In this document: positions 1 through 7,933 of the stretch, one piece after another
Numbering within the stretch: the first letter of the stretch is position 1
Layout: each line of letters begins with the position of its first letter
Assembly (NCBI GenBank): GCA_039111535.1
Contig: JBCCIM010000041.1
Coordinates: 1-36,503 of the forward strand
DNA from: Bacteroidota bacterium
GTDB taxonomy: Bacteria; Bacteroidota; Rhodothermia; Rhodothermales; JAHQVL01
DNA: 36,503 nucleotides
Direction: 5' to 3'
The notes under the pieces: model-generated
Told to the model about the DNA's origin: nothing
Seen by the model: the letters and a program-made list of their open reading frames with translations, nothing else
The model's database searches: none
Translations under genes and position numbers: made by a program

Positions 1-147
1 CGGGTTCGAATCAAGGTGTACATACCGCGATATAGCCTGAAAATACCCGTAGATATACAGATCTTCGTTTATCTGTGCTTTTGCTGGTTTTGCATATCCC
101 AGCCATGCAACAAGGCACAGACCGACTATTTGAAACCATGATTTCAT
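1..147 (-). CDS. Exported, probably outer-membrane protein, N-terminal part only (cut by left edge)
   Basis: The ATG at 147 opens a 49-codon frame that stays open to the window edge. Its product begins MKSWFQ, continues with a hydrophobic stretch (IVGLCLVAWLGYA) and then PAKA-Q, which fits a signal peptide cut by signal peptidase I after AKA. The predicted mature start (QINEDLYIYGYFQAISRYV) has the aromatic, alternating pattern often seen in the first strand of beta-barrel or porin-like proteins. That family reading is only an inference from about 25 residues. A second ATG at 166 is in another frame and gives no signal peptide. The start region has only a weak purine stretch (GTGAAAAA) as ribosome binding site. 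The rest of the gene lies outside the window. Confidence 0.6.
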   Translation of the reverse strand, partial: MKSWFQIVGLCLVAWLGYAKPAKAQINEDLYIYGYFQAISRYVHLDSNP

Positions 148-195
148 GCTTTTTCACTGATGCCATCAACAAGAATCGCCTAAAAAACCTACCGG

Positions 196-396
196 TTACC
201 TTGCTTCTTTCCCGAAGGATCGAAGTAATAATGTCTCGATGTATTCCCCGCGGAGATCATCCTGCTGATAAGACCAGCTCACCTGCCAGCCATTTTTTTT
301 GAGTCGATGAAAAGCAGGTAGATCGTTGAGTTGCTGACCTGCAGAAATGTAAAATTTGCGATACGTGATCTCTGTATCCTGATCCAAGACTTGCAT
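196..396 (-). CDS. Small unknown ORF or gene remnant upstream of the left-edge exported protein
   Basis: This is a 66-codon frame from ATG 396 to TAA 196. The product is not recognised. It is basic and aromatic (TYRKFYISAGQQLNDLPAFHRLKKNGWQV in two parts, then SWSYQQDDLRGEYIETLLLRS) and has no membrane segment or signal peptide. The frame stays open upstream of the ATG to a stop at 478-480, with protein-like codons but no ATG, GTG or TTG. It could therefore be the tail of a decayed gene rather than a complete one. No ribosome binding site precedes ATG 396. It ends 48 bp before the exported protein at 147 on the same strand, so the two could share a transcript. Confidence 0.35.
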   Translation of the reverse strand: MQVLDQDTEITYRKFYISAGQQLNDLPAFHRLKKNGWQVSWSYQQDDLRGEYIETLLLRSFGKEAR

Positions 397-533
397 TGCA
401 CGCGTGTAGAATTGAGAAGTGTAGTTATTGCTATGCTTATTATCGCCAGCTCTTTCTTTAACTATAGCGAACCTTGCTTATCCTTATCCCGGATACGTTT
501 TGGAGATCTAGCTAACGCGCGGTAAGGGGTTGC

Positions 534-1430
534 TTATTTCCGGTTTTGAAGTGACAAGAAGCCGCCATGTTGCTGGATCACCTGGCCGGCAAGACGGCTA
601 CCGGCAGCGCCGGCCGCAATCAAGGTGTTGCGGTCCGGATTGATGAGCGCTGCATGCTGGACCAGATAACCAAGCAGGCCGCCATAAAATGCATCTCCGG
701 CACCAGTAACATCTTTTGCAGCAACCGCAGGCGGATCTATATGAATATGATGATCGGGTGTATGTATCACTGCGCCGGCTGCGGCTTGCGTATGTACGAG
801 TAAACGAAGTTTGCCTGCAGCCTGAAGCATAGGTTTTACCATCTCCCATTCTGCGTCGTTCACTTTTAGTAAATCCACTAACTGAATCAGCTTGCTCGTC
901 CGTTCTCGGACACCCGGTGCAACACGGGCAAGATTAATATTGGGGTCGTAAGAAATCAGGCCCCCATTTGCCTTCACCTGCGCCACCAGTGCAAACGTAG
1001 TCGCTGCAGTTTCTTCGCCCAACATTGTTGTGCCTCCAATGTGCAATACATCAAATGCCATATCCCCCTTGCGGACCTGGTCCCATTCCAGGAACTGGTC
1101 TGCGCTGCGGCGATTTGCAATGGCAACGCTTCGTCGGCCTCCTTCATCGTGTGCCATAAAAACACAACGCGTAGGGTGAGATTTATCGACCTGAATTCCC
1201 GACGTTGTGCAGCCGGCAGCTTGCAGCGCTTGTTGTGTAAACTGACCAAAAGCACCCTTCCCCACTTTACTCAGCAGCAGCACATCGATACCTGCAGCCT
1301 CGCATGCTGCGGCAACATTGGCCGGCGAGCCCCCCGGGTGCTTCTCAAATACTACTGCATCTGCAACTGATGCAACGGGGTCCGGACAAATAAAATCTAC
1401 AACCAGTTCACCAATACAACCTACCTTCAT
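534..1430 (-). CDS. PfkB-family carbohydrate kinase (fructokinase-like)
   Basis: The product has about 298 residues, the usual length for PfkB/ribokinase-family sugar kinases, which transfer the ATP gamma-phosphate to a sugar hydroxyl in the cytoplasm. The N-terminus MKVGCIGELVVDF is the usual first strand. GGSPANVAAACEAAG is the substrate-side signature 1 region. DVTGAGDAFYGGLLGYL near the C-terminus is signature 2, with the anion-hole GAGD and the catalytic Asp. Fructose is the likeliest substrate from this motif set, but ribose, 2-keto-3-deoxygluconate and others cannot be excluded. I prefer ATG 1430; a GTG at 1436 in the same frame adds two residues. Neither has a clear Shine-Dalgarno. 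The divergent MFS transporter next to it suggests uptake followed by phosphorylation of one sugar. Confidence 0.9.
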   Translation of the reverse strand: MKVGCIGELVVDFICPDPVASVADAVVFEKHPGGSPANVAAACEAAGIDVLLLSKVGKGAFGQFTQQALQAAGCTTSGIQVDKSHPTRCVFMAHDEGGRRSVAIANRRSADQFLEWDQVRKGDMAFDVLHIGGTTMLGEETAATTFALVAQVKANGGLISYDPNINLARVAPGVRERTSKLIQLVDLLKVNDAEWEMVKPMLQAAGKLRLLVHTQAAAGAVIHTPDHHIHIDPPAVAAKDVTGAGDAFYGGLLGYLVQHAALINPDRNTLIAAGAAGSRLAGQVIQQHGGFLSLQNRK

Positions 1431-1560
1431 AACCACATTATTGATATACTTGACGCATCAATGTACGCTATTCGGCCGCATGGTTCACGCCAGCATTACC
1501 CGGCTATCGTGGATTGTTAACACAACTGTTTGCTCACCAGCTTTTGCGCACTCGATCACC

Positions 1561-2748
1561 ATGCCCCCATCAACCAGCCTGTCTGCACCCTCAGATCACC
1601 CTTCGCGCATGCTGGCCTGGTGTTATTTTCTGACGTTCTTTGTACTTGGCCTTGCTCCCGCAGCACTGGGTCCTACCCTCCTTGCCCTGGCCGAGCAAAC
1701 CGGCTCCGAGTTGGGAGACATCAGTATCCTCTTCTCCATGCGTTCGCTTGGCTATCTGTGTAGTGCGCGCATCATTGGCGGCATGTATGACAAACACAAT
1801 GGGCATCCCATCATGGCCGGTGCCCTTAGCTTTGTTGTCGTGCTGTTTGTCACATTGCCCTACATCTCCTCGCTGGGCGTGCTCTCAGGCGCATTTCTGT
1901 TCCATGGTATCCTCAGCGCGTGTATCGATTTAGGAGGGAATATCCTCCTTATCTGGGCCTACCACAAAAATTCAGCGCCTTATGTAAACGGACTGCATTT
2001 CAGCTTTGGCCTTGGGGCGTTCACGGCACCACTCATTGTTGCCGCAACATTGACTGTACAACTCCCCCCGGTGTATACCTACTGGATTATCGCAGCACTT
2101 GGGATACCAAGCATTATCTGGCTATTGCGTAGCCCGAGCCCCCATAACCCGCTCATTGAGGAAAGTGATGAGCCCACAGCACCGGGTAAAACTGTACCCG
2201 TGTGGCTACTCGCTGGCTTCTTTTTCCTGTATGGCGGCAGTGAAGTAAGCCTCGGCGGCTGGATTCATACCTATGGCATCAAACATAACCAGATGGATGA
2301 AAAAACAGCGGCGTACCTCACCTCGTCTTTTTGGGGAGCGTTTACGCTTGGCCGGCTGTTTGCTATCAGGCTTTCAAGCAAAGTTGCGCTACACAAACTT
2401 GTATTGATTCAAATGAGCGGCGCGGCGTTGTGTGTACTTGTGTTGCTTCTCAGCCCGCCAAATACAATTATCACATGGGGTTGCACACTGCTTGTCGGAC
2501 TCTGTATGTCTTCCGTATTCCCCCTTGCCATCACGTATTTCAAACGATTTACCGCCGGCAGCGGTCAACTGTCCAGCTGGTTCTGGATTGGCGCCAGCGC
2601 AGGAAGCATGACCGTACCATGGACAATAGGCCAATTCTTCGATACCATTGGGCCTACCTTTTTCACGCTTCTCATCGTTATTTGCCTGATTTTGGCGACG
2701 AGCATTATGTACTACATTTCCCAATTTATATACACCGATGCAGAATAA
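1561..2748 (+). CDS. MFS transporter, sugar-type, about 395 aa
   Basis: This is a polytopic membrane protein with about twelve hydrophobic helices, for example MLAWCYFLTFFVLGLAPAAL, SFVVVLFVTLPYI, VWLLAGFFFLYGG and LLIVICLILATSIMYYI. The loop between helices 2 and 3 (MRSLGYLCSARIIGGMYDK) is a variant of the MFS motif G-x-x-x-D-R. The overall pattern (LGPTLLALAEQTGSELGDISILFS) resembles the MFS group of MFSD4/Na-glucose-transporter-like proteins, which is an inference from memory of the family. The frame is open further upstream, back into antisense of the kinase gene, but that part is not hydrophobic or conserved-looking. ATG 1561 gives a short cytoplasmic tail before helix 1 and is preferred; ATG 1480 is an alternative. 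It is divergent from the PfkB kinase, so the pair may share a control region at about 1431-1560. Confidence 0.85.
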   Translation: MPPSTSLSAPSDHPSRMLAWCYFLTFFVLGLAPAALGPTLLALAEQTGSELGDISILFSMRSLGYLCSARIIGGMYDKHNGHPIMAGALSFVVVLFVTLPYISSLGVLSGAFLFHGILSACIDLGGNILLIWAYHKNSAPYVNGLHFSFGLGAFTAPLIVAATLTVQLPPVYTYWIIAALGIPSIIWLLRSPSPHNPLIEESDEPTAPGKTVPVWLLAGFFFLYGGSEVSLGGWIHTYGIKHNQMDEKTAAYLTSSFWGAFTLGRLFAIRLSSKVALHKLVLIQMSGAALCVLVLLLSPPNTIITWGCTLLVGLCMSSVFPLAITYFKRFTAGSGQLSSWFWIGASAGSMTVPWTIGQFFDTIGPTFFTLLIVICLILATSIMYYISQFIYTDAE

Positions 2749-3140
2749 GACCATATAATCAAGCAATACTCAACCAAATATGGTTCGCGTCGTAACAGGT
2801 GAAAATTGGTCTTATAAAAGGATACATTGGATCATCCAATTCCGGGGAGTACAAATTTCGGCTTGAATATGGTAGGCTGACTGGTACAGGATCTAATCCG
2901 AACGTCCGTGTTGCGTCGAGATATAAAATCGATATGCGCTAGACACCAAAAGCGTAGCTTTTGTCCTGACATATTATTTTAAAGTAGCGTTGCCTGGCAC
3001 TTCTTGATGTGTTAGGTGGTTTAATGCAAGGCAACGGCACATATTGCAGTTTTACTCTTAATTGGCAAGCGATCTGTACAGGACCATCACTTCAAGCAAG
3101 AAATCATCGCAAGAATTATAGCATCTGCTACTTCCAATCC
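2749..3140. other. 392-bp intergenic stretch with three inverted repeats
   Basis: No confident gene lies here. Three inverted repeats are visible: ATTGGA-TCA-TCCAAT at 2826-2840, CAAAAGC-GTA-GCTTTTG at 2947-2963, and a longer-range pair CGTTGCCT at 2988-2995 with AGGCAACG at 3029-3036. The second is a tight 7-bp hairpin, but no T-run follows it directly, so it is a poor terminator for the MFS gene. The stretch presumably holds the MFS 3' end, the promoter of the DUF4340 gene and perhaps a decayed gene at 2799-2942, which is listed separately. Confidence 0.5.
2799..2942 (+). pseudogene. Possible small ORF or remnant with beta-strand pattern
   Basis: A 47-codon frame runs from GTG 2799 to TAG 2942, with an in-frame TAA just upstream at 2793-2795. 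The translation alternates polar and hydrophobic residues (VKIGLIKGYIGS, GEYKFRLEYGRLTG, VRVASRYKIDMR), as in beta-barrel or beta-sandwich proteins. This is more protein-like than expected by chance. It has no signal peptide, no ATG and no ribosome binding site, so a leftover fragment of a larger gene is more likely than a working gene. A chance open frame is a real alternative. Confidence 0.25.
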
Positions 3141-4043
3141 ATGCAACAAAAGCAATTGATTTGGCTTGGGGGCTCTCTGGTTGCCCTGTTAGCCCTCGCG
3201 TTTGCCTCAGGCACATTTGGTAGAGAGATTTCTACGGTAGACGTGCCGGCGCTTTCTATTTCAAGCGAACAAATTGAGCACTTTGAAATCGTCACCAGCG
3301 ACTCTTCCATCTTTACCCTGGAAAAGCAAAACGGCATTTGGCATATTACGAGCCCCATTCAGGATGTTGCCGATAGCCTGACCGTTGAACGGTTTACCCA
3401 AAACCTCGACGACATCCGGCTCGAATCGGTGGTGTCAACCAATGTCAAAAAGTATGACAGCTATGGCGTCGGCGAAAACAGTAAACATGTAAACATCGCC
3501 TGGGGCCGCAACAAAAAAACATTTCACGTCGGAGATAGTGGACCAGACTTTCAGTCATTCTACCTGCGTATGGGGGGCGACAGCAGGGTATTCCTTTCCA
3601 GCGGCCGGCTAAACTTGCCAGAAAACCTCGACACCTGGCGCAATAAGCTGGTCATCACCCTGGTACCCGAAATTGTAAACCAGATTGCTGTTTCCACGCC
3701 GGCCACAACATACGAAGTAAACCGCAATGGCAGCGTTTGGAAAGTTGTAGAAGATGGGGATGAAAGCACAATTGAATCGGCTAAAATTATGGAGTGGATG
3801 GATAGGTTTGCACCACTCGAAGCAACGGCTTTTATTAACGATATGCCGGCAGCAGAAGTCAAAGCAGAGGCAACACACCAAATCCATTTTAGCATGCCGG
3901 GCGGTGGTACCCAGACCATCTGGATTGTTGATGCTGAAAACGAATTGGCCGCTACTGTGAGTGGCAAGGCAGCCACGTTCCGCTTATCTCCCGCCCTACT
4001 AGATACATTTATACCCGACCCCGACGACCTCACTGACGATTAA
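3141..4043 (+). CDS. DUF4340 domain protein, membrane anchored
   Basis: The product is 300 residues. It starts MQQKQLIWLGGSLVALLALAF, a single N-terminal membrane anchor, followed by a periplasmic-type region. Repeated beta-rich units of the form 'EHFEIVTSDSSIFTLEKQNGIWHI' (quoted in part) with a W-x-I/V pattern and 'VTLVPEIVNQIAVSTPATTYEVNRNGSVWKVV'-like segments are typical of DUF4340, a family often coded beside Gld/ABC-transporter genes; its function is unknown. The frame is open upstream to 3009, but that part (many Cys, Asn and Tyr residues, no anchor) looks non-coding, so ATG 3141 is chosen. No ABC-transporter genes are next to it here, which is unusual for the family. It converges on glmS across a strong terminator. 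Confidence 0.75.
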   Translation: MQQKQLIWLGGSLVALLALAFASGTFGREISTVDVPALSISSEQIEHFEIVTSDSSIFTLEKQNGIWHITSPIQDVADSLTVERFTQNLDDIRLESVVSTNVKKYDSYGVGENSKHVNIAWGRNKKTFHVGDSGPDFQSFYLRMGGDSRVFLSSGRLNLPENLDTWRNKLVITLVPEIVNQIAVSTPATTYEVNRNGSVWKVVEDGDESTIESAKIMEWMDRFAPLEATAFINDMPAAEVKAEATHQIHFSMPGGGTQTIWIVDAENELAATVSGKAATFRLSPALLDTFIPDPDDLTDD

Positions 4044-4064
4044 CTTCACTGACGATTACCGTTT

Positions 4065-4115
4065 TGAAAACGCCGAAGCCAACACCATCCTCTGGTGCCG
4101 GCTTCGGCGTTTTCA
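4065..4115. terminator. Bidirectional rho-independent terminator between DUF4340 gene and glmS
   Basis: A 16-bp perfect stem pairs 4065-4080 with 4100-4115 (core CGCCGAAGCC with GGCTTCGGCG, flanked by AAAA and TTTT). An inner stem CACCA-TCCTC-TGGTG sits at 4083-4097. The A-tract on one side and T-tract on the other give a U-run in both directions, as expected between the convergent genes ending at 4043 (plus) and 4144 (minus). Confidence 0.9.
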
Positions 4116-4143
4116 CGTATGAACAAGAACAGGCACTGCACTC

Positions 4144-5976
4144 TTACTCAACAGTCACGCTCTTTGCCAGATTACGTGGCTGGTCTACATCACAACCCCG
4201 CAGCACTGCTATGTGATACGCCAGGAGTTGCAACGGAATAACCGACAGCAATGGCGAAAGAAACTCAGCAGTAGATGGAATACGTATGACGTACTCGCAC
4301 AGTTCATCCAATTCAGTATTGTCTTCTTCTGTGATTGCAATCACAACCCCGTGCCGGGCCACAACTTCTTCGATGTTCGTGACAATCTTTTCGTAAGTAC
4401 TGTCTTTCAGCGCGATAAAAATCACGGGCATCTGCCGATCGATCAGGGCAATGGGGCCGTGTTTCATCTCGGCAGCCGGATACCCTTCTGCGTGGATGTA
4501 CGAGATTTCCTTTAGTTTCAACGCACCTTCAAGCGCCACAGGGAAATTGTATCCGCGCCCGAGGTACAGGAAATTGGTTGCATAGCGAAACACCTCACTC
4601 ATGCTGCGGATATCCTGGTTGAGCTCAAGTACGCGTTCCACTTTCTCAGGGATCTGGGCGAGCTCCTGCAGATGCACAGCTACTTGCGCTTCGGTTAGCG
4701 TACGCCCCTCAGCCATTTTCAGCGCAATCATCGTCAGCACGATTACCTGCGCGGTAAAAGCTTTTGTAGATGCAACACCTATCTCAGGGCCGGCATGCAA
4801 GTAGACGCCGGCATCGGTCTCTCTTGCAATGGTAGACCCTACGGCGTTACACACGCCAAACACCGGAATACCTTGCCGCTTGGCCTCATGCACCGCAGCC
4901 AGGGTATCAGCCGTCTCACCACTCTGAGAAATGGCAAGGACAACATCGCCTTCGTTCAGGATTGGTTTCCGATACCTGAATTCACTCGCGTATTCTACCT
5001 CGACCGGAATCCGCGCCAGATCTTCTATCAGATACTCCCCTACCAGGCCGGCATGCCATGAGGTACCACACGCACAAATGATAATGCGCTGTGCCTGCTT
5101 GAGCTGCTCCATGACATCTTCCAGGCCACCCAGTTTGATCTGGTTGGTTTCGGTAGATACCCGACCGCGCATACAGTTTGCAATCGATGCCGGCTGCTCA
5201 ACAATCTCCTTGAGCATGAAATGCGGATATCCCTGCTTTTCAATTTCTTCCAGCTCCCACTCTAGCTCGTGGATTTCTTTCTGCAGCGTCACATCATCAA
5301 TTGTGCGCACCTCAAAACCTGATCGGCGCACCACAATCAATTCTCCATCATTCAGGTAGACCACCTTGCGCGTATACTCCACAACTGCTGAAGCATCCGA
5401 ACTGATGATGTATTCATCGTCGCCAATCCCAAGAATCAGCGGACTCCCTTTACGGGCTGCAATGAGCAAGTCGGGGTCTTCCGCTGAAACAATAGCGATG
5501 CCGTAGGTCCCCACAACCTGCGTCAGGGCTTGCCGCACTGCCTGATCAAGTGCCAGGTTGGTCGACTGCTTAACGTCGTCGATCAGGTGCACCAATGCCT
5601 CGGTATCCGTCTGCGATTTAAACTCAAAGCCGCGTTTTTGCAAGCGAGCGCGCAAAGCCTGATAGTTTTCAATAATCCCATTGTGTACCAGTGCAAAGCT
5701 CCCATCGCTGCTGCTATGCGGGTGCGCGTTGACATCGTTGGGAAAGCCATGGGTTGCCCAACGTGTGTGGCCTATGCCCAGTTGGCTGCCAAGTGCCTTG
5801 TGCTGTATCACATCTTCGAGCTCTCCTACCTTGCCTTTTTGTTTGACAATGGTAAGCCCTTCGTCCTGCACTGCAATGCCGGCTGAATCATACCCACGGT
5901 ATTCCAACCGTTTGAGGCCGTTGAGTATTACTTCGTGCGCTTTCTGATGTCCTATATATCCAACAATACCACACAT
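4144..5976 (-). CDS. glmS: Glutamine--fructose-6-phosphate aminotransferase (isomerizing)
   Basis: GlmS makes glucosamine-6-phosphate from fructose-6-phosphate and glutamine, the first step to UDP-GlcNAc for peptidoglycan and lipid A. The 610-residue length matches the family. Met1 is followed by Cys2 (MCGIVGYIGHQKAHEVI), the N-terminal nucleophile of the class II glutaminase domain, with HTRWATHG and LVHNGIIENY as further glutaminase motifs. Two SIS domains follow: CGTSWHAGLVGEYL, SQSGETADTLAAVHEAKRQG and ASTKAFTAQV in the first, and GRGYNFPVALEGALKLKEISY in the second. The C-terminus DQPRNLAKSVTVE is the conserved active-site tail. The start has an AGGA four bases upstream of ATG 5976. It is the last gene of a minus-strand run after aroF, with a 160-bp gap that may contain its own promoter. 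Confidence 0.97.
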   Translation of the reverse strand: MCGIVGYIGHQKAHEVILNGLKRLEYRGYDSAGIAVQDEGLTIVKQKGKVGELEDVIQHKALGSQLGIGHTRWATHGFPNDVNAHPHSSSDGSFALVHNGIIENYQALRARLQKRGFEFKSQTDTEALVHLIDDVKQSTNLALDQAVRQALTQVVGTYGIAIVSAEDPDLLIAARKGSPLILGIGDDEYIISSDASAVVEYTRKVVYLNDGELIVVRRSGFEVRTIDDVTLQKEIHELEWELEEIEKQGYPHFMLKEIVEQPASIANCMRGRVSTETNQIKLGGLEDVMEQLKQAQRIIICACGTSWHAGLVGEYLIEDLARIPVEVEYASEFRYRKPILNEGDVVLAISQSGETADTLAAVHEAKRQGIPVFGVCNAVGSTIARETDAGVYLHAGPEIGVASTKAFTAQVIVLTMIALKMAEGRTLTEAQVAVHLQELAQIPEKVERVLELNQDIRSMSEVFRYATNFLYLGRGYNFPVALEGALKLKEISYIHAEGYPAAEMKHGPIALIDRQMPVIFIALKDSTYEKIVTNIEEVVARHGVVIAITEEDNTELDELCEYVIRIPSTAEFLSPLLSVIPLQLLAYHIAVLRGCDVDQPRNLAKSVTVE

Positions 5977-6016
5977 GTGATCCTGCGATTTATCTATTTT
6001 GGAAAATGTAAAAGCA

Positions 6017-6036
6017 GGTCATGCAAAATCATGACC
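6017..6036. promoter_or_regulatory. Inverted repeat upstream of glmS
   Basis: GGTCATG (6017-6023), a six-base spacer CAAAAT, then CATGACC (6030-6036). It lies 41-60 bp upstream of the glmS start, where an operator or a leader hairpin would sit. It does not match the glmS ribozyme known from Firmicutes. Its function is unknown. Confidence 0.4.
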
Positions 6037-6136
6037 GTACTACAGAGATATATGCACCGCACGCCGGCGCCAAGACGTATTGATCTAAAACAGGCTACCG
6101 GTGCAGGCGCTAAACTAGAGTAGATAGGGGCGTAAA

Positions 6137-7150
6137 CTAAAATGTTCGTCCGATGGCAGAAGCAATCTGCCGGACCTGATTTACCAGTTCCACAAACTGT
6201 TCAAAGAAAAGTGCCTGCGCGCCTTCACTTCTGGCAGCAGCAGGATTTGGATGCACCTCGATCATGAGTCCATCAGCACCGGCCGCTATAGCAGCCAGGG
6301 CCATCGGCGTCACTTTGTTGCGATACCCCGTGCCATGGCTCGGGTCTGCAAATATGGGAAGGTGGCTACGCTCCTTAACCACCGGGATCGCTGACAAATC
6401 GAGTGTATTGCGGGTGTACCGCTCAAACGTCCGGATACCACCCTCACACAGAATAACTTGCATGTTGCCCTCAGCCAGAATGTACTCCGCACTCATCAAC
6501 CATTCTTCTATGGTAGCAGACAGTCCACGCTTGAGGAATACGGGTTTCTGCGTGCGTCCGACGGCACGAAGCAAGTCGTAATTATGCATGTGACTTGCGC
6601 GAATATGGTACACATCCACATAGTCGCGCATTTTCTCGACCATATCAGGACTGGTTGCCTTACTCACCACGCGCAGGTTATGCCGGTCTGCTACATCCCG
6701 CAGGATCTGCAACCCCGAGGTACCAAGTCCCTGGAAAGAGTAAGGAGACATTTCAGGTCGGTGAATATCTGCGCGCAGAAAAGACGCGCCGGCTGCCGCG
6801 ACGTGTGCGGCAATTTGCTCTAACTGGGCTTCATCTTCCAACATGTTCGGGCCGGCCATCATCACAATGTGGTTGCCACCAACTTCAACCCCATCGATGG
6901 TAATCGTTGTGTTTTCCTTTTTCCATGCCCGACTCGCAAACTTGTACGGTTCGGTGACCCGATACACATTGGCTACGCCCTGCATCACTTTAACCAGGCG
7001 GGAATCAAAGTCTGGTTTTACACCTATAGCACCCAACACGGTCTGATTAACGCCACTGGAGCGATGTACATCAAATCCCAGTTCACTCAGCTTCCCGATG
7101 ACAGCTTCAACCTGCTCCTCAGCAGCGCCGGCCTGCATGACTACAACCAT
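6137..7150 (-). CDS. aroF: 3-deoxy-7-phosphoheptulonate synthase, type I beta with N-terminal ferredoxin-like/ACT-like domain
   Basis: This enzyme condenses phosphoenolpyruvate with erythrose-4-phosphate to DAHP, the entry step of the shikimate pathway. The 337-residue length and the N-terminal regulatory-type domain (MVVVMQAGAAEEQVEAVI to about residue 70) match the Thermotoga/Bacillus-like form. The barrel shows AGPNMLEDEAQLEQIA, the region of RADIHRPEMSPYSFQGLG (canonical form has Lys-Pro-Arg-Thr-Ser; here the spelling is H-R-P-E-M-S, a divergence to note), KRGLSATIEEWLMSAEYI, CEGGIRTFERYTRNTLDL and FADPSHGTGYRNKV. The shikimate pathway also supplies chorismate for the menaquinone genes downstream in the window. 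The gene starts 13 bp after the lptB stop, so it probably shares that transcript. No Shine-Dalgarno is visible. Confidence 0.93.
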   Translation of the reverse strand: MVVVMQAGAAEEQVEAVIGKLSELGFDVHRSSGVNQTVLGAIGVKPDFDSRLVKVMQGVANVYRVTEPYKFASRAWKKENTTITIDGVEVGGNHIVMMAGPNMLEDEAQLEQIAAHVAAAGASFLRADIHRPEMSPYSFQGLGTSGLQILRDVADRHNLRVVSKATSPDMVEKMRDYVDVYHIRASHMHNYDLLRAVGRTQKPVFLKRGLSATIEEWLMSAEYILAEGNMQVILCEGGIRTFERYTRNTLDLSAIPVVKERSHLPIFADPSHGTGYRNKVTPMALAAIAAGADGLMIEVHPNPAAARSEGAQALFFEQFVELVNQVRQIASAIGRTF

Positions 7151-7163
7151 GATTCAATAGGGG

Positions 7164-7928
7164 TTATTGTTGGTATCGCTCCAGGGTAAACTTTTCACCC
7201 AGGTATCGCTTTCTCACTTCTTCATCCGCAGCAAGATCCTCTGCAGTGCCCTGTTTCAGGATGCGGCCTTCATACAACAAATAGGCGCGGTCGGTAATTG
7301 CAAGGGTTTCGTGTACGTTGTGGTCTGTGATCAGTACGCCTATGCCCCGCTCCTTTAACCGGGCGACAATCGACTGGATATCTTCCACAGCAATCGGATC
7401 GACGCCGGCAAACGGTTCATCCAACAGGAAAAATTTTGGATTCGTAGCAAGCGCGCGTGCAATCTCTGTTCGCCGGCGTTCTCCACCCGACAACATGTAG
7501 CCTTTCGAATGCCGAACCTTTTCCAATCCAAACTCTTCGATCAATCCATCAACACGATACTTGCGATCTTTTTTGTCCATCGACTGAAATTCGAGGACTG
7601 CATGGATATTGCCCTCAACAGACAGATGGGTAAACACAGAAGCTTCCTGCGCAAGATACCCTAGGCCAAGGCGGGCGCGCTGGTACATGGGCACCGATGT
7701 GATGTCTTCTCCACCCAATCGAATGGCACCGGCATTGGGGCGCACCATACCAACGATCATGTAAAAAGTGGTCGTCTTGCCGGCGCCATTTGGCCCGAGC
7801 AATCCGACAATTTCACCTTGCTGTACCTGCAAGCTTACGCCGCGCACGACTTCCCTTTTCTTGTAGCGACGCACGAGGCTATCCGCATACAAAGTTAAAG
7901 ATTCGCTAGATGTACCAGACTGATCCAT
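7164..7928 (-). CDS. lptB: LPS export ABC transporter ATP-binding protein
   Basis: LptB is the cytoplasmic ATPase of the LptB2FG complex that drives lipopolysaccharide from the inner membrane to the LptC/LptA bridge. The 254 residues show Walker [18 protein letters not shown]-loop [11 protein letters not shown], the ABC signature [15 protein letters not shown], Walker [14 protein letters not shown] and the switch His in [11 protein letters not shown], all in the LptB-specific form. It lies 5 bp after the stop of the OstA-like gene and 13 bp before aroF, in one minus-strand operon. The permease genes lptF/lptG are not in the window. Confidence 0.95.
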   Translation of the reverse strand: MDQSGTSSESLTLYADSLVRRYKKREVVRGVSLQVQQGEIVGLLGPNGAGKTTTFYMIVGMVRPNAGAIRLGGEDITSVPMYQRARLGLGYLAQEASVFTHLSVEGNIHAVLEFQSMDKKDRKYRVDGLIEEFGLEKVRHSKGYMLSGGERRRTEIARALATNPKFFLLDEPFAGVDPIAVEDIQSIVARLKERGIGVLITDHNVHETLAITDRAYLLYEGRILKQGTAEDLAADEEVRKRYLGEKFTLERYQQ

Positions 7929-7933
7929 GCTGT

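Noticed and set aside
1-16. CGGGTTCGAATC at the left edge looks like a tRNA T-arm
   Set aside because: The following bases (AAGGTG) do not pair with CGGG to close a T-stem and there is no CCA or acceptor stem. The bases are better explained as codons of the exported protein on the minus strand.
1041-1370. Cys-rich 109-codon frame opposite the sugar kinase
   Set aside because: Antisense to a well-supported gene, with no ribosome binding site and no family likeness.
1318-1560. N-terminal extension of the MFS protein over the start of the sugar kinase gene
   Set aside because: The extension is antisense to coding DNA, has no membrane or family features, and a start at 1561 fits the transporter better.
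2947-2963. Terminator of the MFS gene
   Set aside because: The 7-bp AT-rich stem is not followed by a T-run and is 200 bp from the stop codon.
5977-6136. glmS ribozyme or riboswitch in the glmS leader
   Set aside because: The leader lacks the conserved glmS ribozyme core and is short; only an inverted repeat is visible.
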